A DNA stretch of 27,110 bases from the NCBI GenBank assembly GCA_964598235.1, contig CAZRAY010000024.1, positions 1 to 27,110 on the forward strand, written 5' to 3'. Under the pieces are notes generated by a model, which did not search any database, was not told where the DNA came from, and saw only the letters and a program-made list of their open reading frames with translations. The DNA is from UBA652 sp964598235 (GTDB lineage Bacteria; Pseudomonadota; Gammaproteobacteria; Nitrosococcales; Methylophagaceae). The translations under genes were made by a program, and so were the position numbers. This document shows positions 7,737 through 14,731 of this stretch, in pieces; the stretch's first letter is position 1; each line of letters starts with the position of its first letter.

Positions 7737-8416
7737 TGGATTTACGATGTGAGCATCAGGGTTATTTTGTAACGGGAACAGATACCGGCGTTGGAAAAAC
7801 ACTGATTTCGGTTGCATTGATGGCCGATTTACAAAAACAAGGCCATACGGTGATTGGCATGAAACCCATTGCCAGTGGATGCGAAAATACAGCAGAAGGC
7901 CTACGCAATGATGACGCCCTAAAGTTGCAAGTTCAAGCGGATATTGCCGTGGCGTATGAAGAAATGAACCCCTATGCTTTCGCACCAGCGATTGCGCCAC
8001 ATTTGGCGGCGGCACAAGTTGGCGTGGAAATGGACATTGATTTATTACAATCTGCTTTTGCCGAACTAGCAAAACAAGCAGATAAAGTGGTAGTAGAAGG
8101 CGCGGGTGGTTGGTTAGTACCGATTAACGATTCACAAACGATGGCAGACTTGGCGATCGCATTGGCTTTGCCTGTCGTGCTGGTGGTCGAGATTAAATTG
8201 GGTTGCATTAATCATGCGTTATTAACCGATGCTACAATTGAAGCATCGGGCTTAACTCTGCATGGCTGGGTGGCCAATGTGATTGAATCAGCTCCTGAAA
8301 CACAAGCAATTATTGCAAGCCTGAAAACACGCATTTCGGTACCCTGCATAGCCGAAACTTTACCTTTGAATCAAGGTGAATCGCCAAAGATAGTAAGTAA
8401 GCTTAATATCCTGTAG
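7736..8416 (+). CDS. bioD: Dethiobiotin synthetase
   Basis: This 226-residue ATP-dependent enzyme closes the ureido ring of 7,8-diaminononanoate with CO2. The P-loop is at 14-22 (GTDTGVGKT, Lys21), with KPIASGC at about 43-49 and the family motif EGAGGWLVPI near 122-131. It is the last gene of the bio operon and is linked to bioC by a TAATG junction. bioA, which makes the BioD substrate from the BioF product, is not in this window and must lie elsewhere. Confidence 0.96.
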   Translation: MDLRCEHQGYFVTGTDTGVGKTLISVALMADLQKQGHTVIGMKPIASGCENTAEGLRNDDALKLQVQADIAVAYEEMNPYAFAPAIAPHLAAAQVGVEMDIDLLQSAFAELAKQADKVVVEGAGGWLVPINDSQTMADLAIALALPVVLVVEIKLGCINHALLTDATIEASGLTLHGWVANVIESAPETQAIIASLKTRISVPCIAETLPLNQGESPKIVSKLNIL

Positions 8417-8564
8417 ACTACACGCCTTCAGTTAGCTAAAGCTGGCTCAAGATAGTCCATTTTTAAAATGTGTGCCTATTTTGAGTTCCTATTCGGAGGT
8501 TGGATAGGACAGATGAAATAATCTGCAAGGCTGACATATTCCAAGATAATAAAAGAGAGTTTTA
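8417..8564. other. Intergenic region between bioD and rhlE
   Basis: This 148-bp stretch has no gene. It contains an interrupted inverted repeat TCCTAT...ATAGGA around 8487-8510 and a purine-rich ribosome site (AGAGAG) before the helicase ATG. I see neither a clear terminator for the bio operon nor a clear sigma70 promoter. Confidence 0.5.
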
Positions 8565-10004
8565 ATGAGCTTTGATGCTTTGGGCTTATCCGCCCCTATT
8601 TTAAAAGCCGTGGCCGAGAAAGGTTACGACACCCCCTCCCCAATTCAAGAGCAAGCTATTCCTGCGGTATTAGCTGGTAAAGATGTGATGGCTGCCGCTC
8701 AAACGGGCACAGGGAAAACAGCGGGCTTTACACTGCCGCTATTAGAGAATTTATTAAAAGGTGAACGCGCTAAGGCGAATCAAGTTCGCGTTTTAATCTT
8801 AACGCCAACGCGTGAGTTAGCGGCGCAGGTGCAAGAAAGTGTGGCGACTTATGGTAAGCATTTACCGCTGCGCTCGGCGGTGGTCTTCGGCGGAGTGAAA
8901 ATTAACCCGCAGATGATGAAATTGCGCCAAGGTGTGGATGTATTAGTGGCAACGCCAGGGCGTTTATTAGATTTATATAGCCAAAATGCAGTGAAATTTA
9001 AACAGCTTGAGGTATTGGTGTTAGATGAAGCGGATAGGATGTTGGATATGGGCTTTATGCCGGATATTCGTAAAATCTTGGCTTTATTACCAGTTAAACG
9101 ACAAAATTTAATGTTCTCCGCGACTTTTTCGGATGAAATTCGTAAATTAGCGAAAGGCTTGGTGCATGATCCTATTGAGATTTCGGTTAGCCCACGCAAT
9201 ACGACAGTGGAATCTGTTGAGCAATGGATTTATCCTGTCGATAAAAAACAAAAAACACCCGTGCTGATTCATCTAATCAATGAAAACCAGTGGCCGCAGG
9301 TATTAGTATTCAGCCGCACCAAGCATGGCGCGAATAAAATCAGCAAACAATTAGATAAAGTAGGCTTAAAATCAGCCGCGATTCATGGCAATAAGAGTCA
9401 AGGCGCGCGTACGAGAGCGTTGGCTGATTTTAAGAGTGGCAAGCTTCAGGTGCTAGTTGCAACTGATATTGCTGCGCGGGGCTTGGATATTGATCAATTG
9501 CCGCATGTGGTCAATTACGATTTGCCAAATGTACCTGAAGATTATGTACATCGTATTGGTCGGACAGGTCGCGCGGGCGCGACAGGGCAAGCGGTATCCT
9601 TAGTGAGCGCCGATGAATTTAAGCAATTATCTGATATTGAGCGCTTGATTAAGCAAATTTTGCCGCGTAAAGAATTAGAAGATTTTGAGCCAGAGCATAA
9701 TTTACCAGAATCGCGATTAACCCATCAACCGGTTCGCGCGCGCAAGCCTAAAAAACCACGCACAGGGCATCGCGATGGTCAACGCTCAGCTGAAGACACA
9801 CAAGGTCATCGTGCCAGACGTAGAAAACCTGCCGGTGGTCGTTCGAATACGAATAAGGGTAAAGGTCGTTCAGCAGGAAATCGGAATACGAATGATCAGC
9901 CTAGCAATAAGTCAGGCAATCGTAAGCCAGCGGAACGTCCAAATAATGCATCGGGTAATCGGGTTGATAATAGTCAGCCGAGCAATGTGAACGGAAACCG
10001 ATGA
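8565..10004 (+). CDS. rhlE: DEAD-box ATP-dependent RNA helicase, RhlE type
   Basis: This is a 479-residue helicase that remodels RNA using ATP. Motifs occur in order: Q motif 21-32 (YDTPSPIQEQAI), Walker A 45-52 (AQTGTGKT), Ia PTRELA 81-86, DEAD 154-157, SAT 185-187, and HRIGRTGR 329-336. From about residue 380 the protein becomes basic and low in complexity (KPKKPRTGHRDGQR), probably an RNA-binding tail. Its last 55 residues are built from four 13-residue units beginning GRS or GNR (425-476) plus a closing GNR. The core resembles RhlE more than CsdA or DbpA because no extra folded C-terminal domain is visible. It converges on a cold-shock gene, and cold-linked RNA unwinding is a reasonable inference. 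Confidence 0.92.
   Translation: MSFDALGLSAPILKAVAEKGYDTPSPIQEQAIPAVLAGKDVMAAAQTGTGKTAGFTLPLLENLLKGERAKANQVRVLILTPTRELAAQVQESVATYGKHLPLRSAVVFGGVKINPQMMKLRQGVDVLVATPGRLLDLYSQNAVKFKQLEVLVLDEADRMLDMGFMPDIRKILALLPVKRQNLMFSATFSDEIRKLAKGLVHDPIEISVSPRNTTVESVEQWIYPVDKKQKTPVLIHLINENQWPQVLVFSRTKHGANKISKQLDKVGLKSAAIHGNKSQGARTRALADFKSGKLQVLVATDIAARGLDIDQLPHVVNYDLPNVPEDYVHRIGRTGRAGATGQAVSLVSADEFKQLSDIERLIKQILPRKELEDFEPEHNLPESRLTHQPVRARKPKKPRTGHRDGQRSAEDTQGHRARRRKPAGGRSNTNKGKGRSAGNRNTNDQPSNKSGNRKPAERPNNASGNRVDNSQPSNVNGNR
9837..10001 (+). repeat. Degenerate 39-bp tandem repeat encoding 13-residue units in the RhlE tail
   Basis: The translated units are GRSNTNKGKGRSA, GNRNTNDQPSNKS, GNRKPAERPNNAS and GNRVDNSQPSNVN, followed by GNR. 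Spacing is exactly 13 codons throughout. Protein similarity exceeds DNA identity, so the array is old or under selection for composition. Confidence 0.8.
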
Positions 10005-10059
10005 GATTTTTTTGTACGTCGTTTTTTTACCATGGCGGCACATTGGCTGGATAATAATT

Positions 10060-10216
10060 AGGCAAGAAAAACAGAACGATCGTCATACCCGCGTAGGCGG
10101 GTATCTATTTGATTAAGTGTAATCCGTGGATGGGGTAGAGATGGATTCCCGCCTTCGCGGGAATGACGGTTAATATAGAGAATGTGACCGTTTATATAAA
10201 CGACAGGCAAGAAAAA
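10060..10216. repeat. 12-bp direct repeats flanking a REP-bearing segment
   Basis: AGGCAAGAAAAA occurs at 10060-10071 and again at 10205-10216. It brackets 133 bp that contain the two REP-like hairpins and a perfect palindrome CGTTTATATAAACG (10189-10202). This could be the footprint of an inserted small element with a target duplication, or a chance A-rich repeat. Confidence 0.55.
10081..10168. repeat. REP/BIME-like pair of inverted hairpins
   Basis: The first hairpin has stem ATACCCGC/GCGGGTAT with a 4-nt loop (10085-10104). The second has ATTCCCGC/GCGGGAAT with a 4-nt loop (10145-10164). The outer ends CGTCAT and ATGACG are inverse copies, so the two units face each other as in a BIME. 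The core resembles the ATTCCCGC-type dispersed palindromes of many proteobacteria. No REP-associated transposase is present here. Confidence 0.82.
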
Positions 10217-10246
10217 AGGCGACATCATGATGATGCCGCCTTTTTT
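10212..10246. terminator. Bidirectional rho-independent terminator between rhlE and cspA
   Basis: Six A residues (10212-10217), a stem running from GGCG to CGCC (10218-10240, one A-C mismatch, very short loop), and six T residues (10241-10246) give a U tract in either direction. It fits the ends of both convergent genes. Confidence 0.85.
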
Positions 10247-10252
10247 GATTCT

Positions 10253-10282
10253 ACTTACAACACGCTAATGTGTGAAGTAAGT
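10253..10282 (-). other. Second hairpin in the cspA 3' untranslated region
   Basis: ACTTAC/GTAAGT outer arms and ACAC/GTGT inner arms can pair around a short loop between the cspA stop and the terminator. It has no U tract of its own and may stabilise the 3' end. Confidence 0.35.
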
Positions 10283-10298
10283 GTGTAGTGCTATAAAA

Positions 10299-10505
10299 TT
10301 ATAGACCTACGATGTTCTCAGCTTGAGGGCCTTTCGCGCCGTCAGTAACAGTGAACTCAACTTTTTGGCCTTCAGCCAAAGTTTTGAAACCGTCGCCAGA
10401 AATTGCACTGAAATGTGCAAAAACATCAGGACCAGATTCTTGTTCGATAAAGCCGAAGCCTTTTGCTTCGTTAAACCATTTAACAGTACCAGTAGTAGTA
10501 GACAT
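10299..10505 (-). CDS. Cold-shock protein, CspA family
   Basis: This 68-residue single OB-fold nucleic-acid chaperone starts MSTTTGTVKWFNEAKGFGF. RNP1 (KGFGFI) is at about 15-20 and RNP2 (VFAHF) at about 28-32, with conserved Trp and Phe residues for single-stranded RNA/DNA stacking. Length matches CspA-type proteins. It has an AGGA ribosome site, a strong promoter about 170 bp upstream, and a leader of about 160 nt, as in cold-inducible csp genes. I cannot say which CspA paralogue it matches. Confidence 0.95.
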   Translation of the reverse strand: MSTTTGTVKWFNEAKGFGFIEQESGPDVFAHFSAISGDGFKTLAEGQKVEFTVTDGAKGPQAENIVGL

Positions 10506-10665
10506 ATAGATAAATCCTATTTTTAAAATAATAATGCGGCTAGTTCTAATTAAAGTGACCAGCCATTTAGCGAGAAGTGCTGCTATTTAATTATGAAAAC
10601 AGGACGGAGTCTTAAACTAAGGCTTTCGAAATGGTGTGCATAAATATAAAACGTACTTTCAAGCA
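10506..10665 (-). promoter_or_regulatory. Long 5' leader of the cold-shock gene
   Basis: From the predicted transcription start near 10665 to the ATG is about 160 nt, nearly the length of the E. coli cspA thermosensing leader. It is AT-rich and contains no credible gene. A cold-box-like element is not clearly conserved (only AAGTACG near the 5' end). Temperature sensing is inferred from length and gene family only. Confidence 0.6.
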
Positions 10666-10671
10666 ATGGTA

Positions 10672-10699
10672 ATTATACACGTATTTTGCTTGGTGTCAA
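10672..10699 (-). promoter_or_regulatory. Strong sigma70 promoter of the cold-shock gene
   Basis: On the minus strand this reads TTGACA (10694-10699), a 16-bp spacer, and TATAAT (10672-10677). Both hexamers match the consensus exactly. Confidence 0.88.
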
Positions 10700-10721
10700 T
10701 TAAAACATGAGGGGCTGGGGT

Positions 10722-11273
10722 TTAATTAGTTTTTGTAACCATGATAATGCACTCGCTCGCGCCTGAATGCATACATTGTGTTTCCTCAATACGGATTTCT
10801 TCTCCAAATTTAGTAGCGAGCCCTCTTAAAACCCCTCGTACAACAGGGCACATCTTTCTATCCGACTTGTAGTGAGCCTTCATCTTATTTGGATTAAGTA
10901 TTTCAGCTGAGAGTTGGGGTGGTTTTCTATCAGGATTGTGTGCATGAATTTGGTCATGGATGTGGCCGCCCGCATATTGAACAACACTGAATACATCCGT
11001 ATCATGCCCTTCAATATAGAAGTGGTAAAATTCTAATAGTCGGGGGCCGACATAAGAGCCAAAATCTTCCAGCACATCGGCGACTGATAAATTAAGTGCC
11101 TCGGCGGCAGACACGGCAAGGGCGACAATTTCTTTATCTGGATAATCTACAGTTGCAAAGTGAATTTTATAAGCGCTTTGCCCTGAAGATTTCATCAGTG
11201 TACGCCAAGTTTCTTCTCCGCCATGCTCTTTAACAACATATTCCCTTAGAAACCCAAACATTACACCGTACAT
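10722..11273 (-). CDS. Orphan H-NOX (heme NO-binding) domain protein
   Basis: This 183-residue protein begins MYGVMFGFLREYVVKEHGG, typical of bacterial H-NOX. The heme-contacting YxSxR motif is Tyr135, Ser137, Arg139 (HYKSDRK), and the probable proximal heme ligand is His106 (HIHDQIH). The position of the O2-stabilising distal tyrosine of Thermoanaerobacter H-NOX (five after the Arg) is Val144, so selective NO binding is inferred. Cys142, Cys167 and Cys175 match cysteines of the zinc site known from Shewanella H-NOX, while the expected fourth ligand position is Glu164. H-NOX usually signals to a histidine kinase or cyclic-di-GMP enzyme encoded next door; none is here. AAGGAA precedes the ATG, and an FNR-type box lies 78 bp upstream. 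Confidence 0.92.
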   Translation of the reverse strand: MYGVMFGFLREYVVKEHGGEETWRTLMKSSGQSAYKIHFATVDYPDKEIVALAVSAAEALNLSVADVLEDFGSYVGPRLLEFYHFYIEGHDTDVFSVVQYAGGHIHDQIHAHNPDRKPPQLSAEILNPNKMKAHYKSDRKMCPVVRGVLRGLATKFGEEIRIEETQCMHSGASECIIMVTKTN

Positions 11274-11350
11274 GATAATTCCTTATTTAGTTATAAGTTA
11301 TTTAAATATACACTGAAAATATGAAGCAAGCCTCAGAGTTTGATCATATA

Positions 11351-11364
11351 TTGATTTAGATCAA
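11351..11364. promoter_or_regulatory. Perfect FNR/Anr-type binding site
   Basis: TTGATTTAGATCAA matches the FNR consensus TTGAT-N4-ATCAA at every fixed position. It lies between the divergent H-NOX gene (78 bp from its ATG) and the OFA transporter gene (142 bp from its ATG). A centre at -41.5 would place the H-NOX transcription start near 11316. A Dnr-type NO regulator could recognise the same sequence. Confidence 0.75.
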
Positions 11365-11434
11365 TAAACCTAGATAAGCCCCAAACACTAGTGTCTTCGT
11401 CATCGGCTATTTACGGCACCATGAATGGTTCGTA

Positions 11435-11463
11435 TTGAACTCCTCTGATGGTCATGCTATTTT
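11435..11463 (+). promoter_or_regulatory. Candidate sigma70 promoter of the OFA transporter gene
   Basis: TTGAAC (11435-11440), a 17-bp spacer, and TATTTT (11458-11463) preceded by TG one base upstream (extended -10). Transcription would start near 11470. The FNR site would then be about 112 bp upstream, which is unusual for direct FNR activation. Confidence 0.4.
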
Positions 11464-11506
11464 GACTATTGAAATTAAGCGGAAAGACCTCTCGGGAGAA
11501 ACACAT

Positions 11507-13186
11507 ATGGCTGGACTATTTTCAAAAGAACGTATTGTTGCAAAACCAGGATTTAACCGTTGGTTAATTGCCCCTGCGGCGCTGGGGATTCACTTGTCGA
11601 TTGGTTCGGTTTATGCGTGGAGCTTGTTTAATCCAGCGCTGGTGGCACGGTTAGGTGTGGTGACCAGTGCGGCAGATGATTGGAGCTTGAAAAGTGTGGT
11701 GTGGATTTTCACCGTTGCCATTGTTTTTCTTGGGCTGTCAGCAGCTTTTGCAGGTAAATGGCTAGAGACGGTCGGGCCGCGTTTAGTGGGCTCAATTGCA
11801 GCGGCTTGTTGGGGTGGCGGTTTTATTATTGGTGGCATGGGGATTGTGACCGATCAGCTTTGGATGCTTTATCTCGGTTATGGGGTGTTAGGGGGCTGTG
11901 GGCTGGGACTGGGTTATATTTCACCTGTGAGCACGTTGATTAGATGGTTCCCAGACCGGCGCGGAATGGCAACAGGTATCGCAATCATGGGCTTTGGTGG
12001 TGGTGCGATGATCGCGAAGTTTATGATTGGCCCAATGATAAAATATTTTTATCGAGCGCCTGAATATTTAGGCACATTGGACAGTGTGAGTTTAGTAACG
12101 GAAGCGGGCCGCCGAATGGTTGAAGTGGCCGGAAAGTTGCAGGAAGTTGTTGTCGTTGGTGCGAATGATGTAGCGAATATGATGGTGCCTGGACCAGAAG
12201 GTGTATATGTCGTTGGCACTGGCAATATTGGTGTAGCACAAACTTTCTTTACCTTAGGTGTCGCTTATTTTGTGATCATGATGATTGCGGCATTTGCGTA
12301 TCGTGTGCCGAAAGAAGGCTGGGCACCAGAAGGCTATGTGGCGCCTGATGAAACAAAAGGCATGATTACGCAGCATGATGTGCATATTGATACTGCCCAT
12401 AAAACACCTCAATTTTGGCAGTTATGGTTGATGTTATGTTTGAATGTGACTGCGGGTATTGGCGTTATTTCAGTTGCCAAAACGATGATGAAAGATATCT
12501 TTGGGGGCGCATTACCGGATGTAGTTAATCTTGAATTTGCGGCGACCTATGTATTAATGATCAGTGTGTTTAATATGCTCGGGCGTTTCTTCTGGGCAAG
12601 TAGTTCGGATTATTTGGGGCGTAAGAATACCTACTTTATTTTCTTCGGTTTGGGCGCATTGCTGTATGCCTCTATTCCGTTTGCCGCGCAAGCGGTGAGT
12701 GTATCGCCATCGATGACATGGTTGATTATGTTCTATGCGGCAACAATGTTGATTTTCACCATGTATGGAGGTGCGTTCGCGACGATTCCTGCTTATTTAG
12801 CGGATATTTTCGGTACAAAGTTTGTTGGTGGTATCCATGGTCGTTTATTAACTGCATGGAGTACGGCGGGCGTGTTAGGTCCGTTAGCTATTACCTCTTT
12901 GCGGGAAAGTGCGACAGCTAAAGCGATTCAAGGATTGGTTGAGAACGTTGAGCCAAGAGTGTTCCAAAGTACGTTTGGGGCAAGCTCAGATCAGTTGGCT
13001 TCATTAATGGAGGCGAAAACAGTCACGATTGCGAAGCTGATGGAAATTGCTCCTGCAGGCACCGTGGATCCCACATCAAGTTTATATAATCAGACGATGT
13101 ATTTGATGGCCGGCTTATTGATTGTGGCGTTTATTGCCAATTTCCTCATGCGGCCGGTAGATCCGAAACATCATATGAAACAGTGA
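11507..13186 (+). CDS. OFA (oxalate/formate antiporter) family MFS transporter
   Basis: This 559-residue inner-membrane protein has about 12 hydrophobic helices. OFA features are the N-terminal FNRWLIAPAALGIHLSIGSVYAWSLF region (split here as NRWLIAPAALGIHLSIG and VYAWSLF), GLGLGYISPVSTLIRWFPDRR near 137-157 (core GYISPVSTLIRWFPD), and GTKFVGGIHGRLLTAWS near 439-455. It is longer than OxlT (about 418) because of two extra hydrophilic segments, near 178-240 and near 475-535, as in large proteobacterial OFA members. The substrate may be formate, oxalate, pyruvate or another small carboxylate; sequence alone does not decide. I chose ATG 11507 because GGGAGA precedes it and the frame upstream starts only with TTG at 11435, inside the likely promoter. 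No oxalate or formate enzyme gene is nearby. Confidence 0.9.
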   Translation: MAGLFSKERIVAKPGFNRWLIAPAALGIHLSIGSVYAWSLFNPALVARLGVVTSAADDWSLKSVVWIFTVAIVFLGLSAAFAGKWLETVGPRLVGSIAAACWGGGFIIGGMGIVTDQLWMLYLGYGVLGGCGLGLGYISPVSTLIRWFPDRRGMATGIAIMGFGGGAMIAKFMIGPMIKYFYRAPEYLGTLDSVSLVTEAGRRMVEVAGKLQEVVVVGANDVANMMVPGPEGVYVVGTGNIGVAQTFFTLGVAYFVIMMIAAFAYRVPKEGWAPEGYVAPDETKGMITQHDVHIDTAHKTPQFWQLWLMLCLNVTAGIGVISVAKTMMKDIFGGALPDVVNLEFAATYVLMISVFNMLGRFFWASSSDYLGRKNTYFIFFGLGALLYASIPFAAQAVSVSPSMTWLIMFYAATMLIFTMYGGAFATIPAYLADIFGTKFVGGIHGRLLTAWSTAGVLGPLAITSLRESATAKAIQGLVENVEPRVFQSTFGASSDQLASLMEAKTVTIAKLMEIAPAGTVDPTSSLYNQTMYLMAGLLIVAFIANFLMRPVDPKHHMKQ

Positions 13187-13229
13187 TAATCCAATTACGC
13201 TGAGATTTATTGCGGTTATTTGATAGGTC

Positions 13230-13520
13230 TTACTGTGGCACGACGGCATCAATGACGTGGCTATATTCAAAGAAAACAATAAAGTCACTGTATATCCAAC
13301 GAGTGATGGGGGGGTGGCCAATGGCGCCAACTTTACTATTCGGCTGGCCGAATTGTTTGATGACTGCATTCTTGGACGTGCCGCGGGTAGGACGAAGTAC
13401 GCCAGCGCTTGAATTGGGTACGTTATAGCTAGGTTGTGCGATGGAAACCACATCTGCATGGCTTGCTTGCGCTAACACTAAAAGGCTGGCGAACAGGGTA
13501 ATAAGTATTGTTTTCAACAT
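13230..13520 (-). CDS. Small exported protein of unknown function
   Basis: This 96-residue protein has a clear Sec signal peptide (residues 1-22, LITLFASLLVLAQASHA, likely cleavage after Ala22). The mature part carries RPTRGTSKNAVIKQFGQP, then GHPPITRWIYSDFIVFFEYSHVI split over 68-90. The pattern of a helix ending in FGxP followed by W-Y-D-F-x-V-x-F strands resembles the BamE/SmpA-like fold, and similar small periplasmic proteins occur in Pseudomonas-type bacteria. No lipobox cysteine is present, so it is periplasmic and not a lipoprotein. AGGAG lies before the ATG. Function unknown. Confidence 0.8.
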   Translation of the reverse strand: MLKTILITLFASLLVLAQASHADVVSIAQPSYNVPNSSAGVLRPTRGTSKNAVIKQFGQPNSKVGAIGHPPITRWIYSDFIVFFEYSHVIDAVVPQ

Positions 13521-13564
13521 GGGATACTCCTAAATCAATGTGTGAGTGTCAACATACCAGAAAT

Positions 13565-14725
13565 CTACTTCGGTAGGAAATATTCGACTAATGTGTTGAG
13601 GTGGCGTTGCCCTAGCGCAGTGGGTTGGATGCGGTGAATGTCGCGTTGTAATAAGCCATTTTCCACGGCGGCGGATAATGCTGAATCAATATGAGAGAGT
13701 GGCAAGCCTGTGTGTTGTAAAAATAATGGCGCAGGGAAACCCTCGGTTAAGCGCAGGGCATTGAGCATAAATTCAAAGCCGATATCATGTCGGTGTAAGC
13801 ATTCTTCAGAGACGATACTGTTTGGTGTGCCTGCGGATTCGATATAGGCTTGCGGCTGCTTTTGTTTTGCGATACGGGTAATACTTTGATCGCTGGCATG
13901 GCTGATTTTGCTATGTGCGCCTGCGCCAATGCCTAGATAATCGCCAAATTGCCAGTAGTTTAGATTATGCCGACATTGCTGTTTGTCGCGTGCGTAGGCA
14001 GAGACTTCATATTGATGATATCCCGCTGCAGCAAGTAGATCTTGACCTTGTTGTTGCCAATCGGCAATGGGATCTTCTTCTGGCAAGGGTGGCGGGCTGT
14101 GGTGGAAGAAGGTATTGGGCTCAATGGTAAGTTGATAATAGGAAATATGATTGGGAGAGAGGGAAATAGCGGTGGTAATATCGTCGGCAGCAGTGTTGGC
14201 GGTTTGGTTAGGCAGGCCAAACATCAGGTCGAGGTTAATATTATCAAACCCTGCTAATCGTGCACTTTCAACCGCATGAATCGCTTCATTACTATTGTGA
14301 ATACGCCCTAATGCCTGCAAGGCATCATCATTGAAGCTTTGAATGCCGATAGACAGGCGGTTGATACCAATGGCGCGATAATCGGTGAAGCGTTGTTGTT
14401 CAAAGGTGCCTGGATTGGCTTCTAGGGTGATTTCAGCATGGGTGCTGATAGGCAGTAAGGCCCGCAACTGAGAAAAAAGATTATCGAAGGCATCGGCAGA
14501 AAATAAGCTGGGTGTGCCACCACCAATAAAAATGCTGGTGATGGGGCGACCCCAAATTTGTGGCAAGGCCATTTCAAGATCGCGGATAAGCGCATCAATA
14601 TAAATTTGCTCTGGCAAGGTATCGCTTGCAGTGTGTGAATTAAAATCACAATAAGGACACTTTTTAACACACCATGGGATATGGATATAGAGAGAGAGGG
14701 GCGGTAAGGCCGTGAAGTTAAACAT
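13565..14725 (-). CDS. hemW: HemW, radical-SAM heme chaperone
   Basis: This 386-residue protein has the radical-SAM ligands Cys19, Cys23 and Cys26 in YIHIPWCVKKCPYCDF, the GGGTPS motif near 69-74, and EANPGT near 103-108. Length and the short N-terminus match HemW and not the longer coproporphyrinogen III dehydrogenase HemN (about 457). HemW binds heme and hands it to target proteins. It lies 6 bp after rdgB at the end of the rph-rdgB-hemW operon, a common gammaproteobacterial order. Confidence 0.93.
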   Translation of the reverse strand: MFNFTALPPLSLYIHIPWCVKKCPYCDFNSHTASDTLPEQIYIDALIRDLEMALPQIWGRPITSIFIGGGTPSLFSADAFDNLFSQLRALLPISTHAEITLEANPGTFEQQRFTDYRAIGINRLSIGIQSFNDDALQALGRIHNSNEAIHAVESARLAGFDNINLDLMFGLPNQTANTAADDITTAISLSPNHISYYQLTIEPNTFFHHSPPPLPEEDPIADWQQQGQDLLAAAGYHQYEVSAYARDKQQCRHNLNYWQFGDYLGIGAGAHSKISHASDQSITRIAKQKQPQAYIESAGTPNSIVSEECLHRHDIGFEFMLNALRLTEGFPAPLFLQHTGLPLSHIDSALSAAVENGLLQRDIHRIQPTALGQRHLNTLVEYFLPK

Positions 14726-14731
14726 GTGGAC

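Larger units (their letters stand above)
11274..11506. other. Divergent regulatory region between H-NOX and OFA transporter genes
   Basis: This 233-bp AT-rich gap holds the FNR-type box, a 10-nt palindrome ACACTAGTGT (11385-11394), the candidate OFA promoter and the two ribosome sites. Minus-strand AT-rich hexamers at 11319-11324 (CATATT) could serve as the H-NOX -10. No gene is seen in it. Confidence 0.6.

Noticed and set aside
7554..8072. 172-codon minus-strand open frame across bioC/bioD
   Set aside because: It is antisense to two well-identified enzymes and shows no domain pattern.
8479..8516. Possible bio-operon terminator
   Set aside because: The TCCTAT/ATAGGA inverted repeat has a long loop and no following T tract.
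11435..11506. TTG start 24 codons upstream of the OFA transporter ATG
   Set aside because: The ATG at 11507 has a good GGGAGA ribosome site, and the TTG falls in a likely -35 box.
13115..13459. 114-codon minus-strand open frame overlapping the small exported protein
   Set aside because: It competes in another frame with a protein that has a signal peptide and AGGAG site, and it runs into the OFA gene end.
13524..13552. Consensus -35 (TTGACA) before the small exported protein gene
   Set aside because: The matching -10 position reads GAGTAT and overlaps the ribosome site, so transcription would begin at the start codon.
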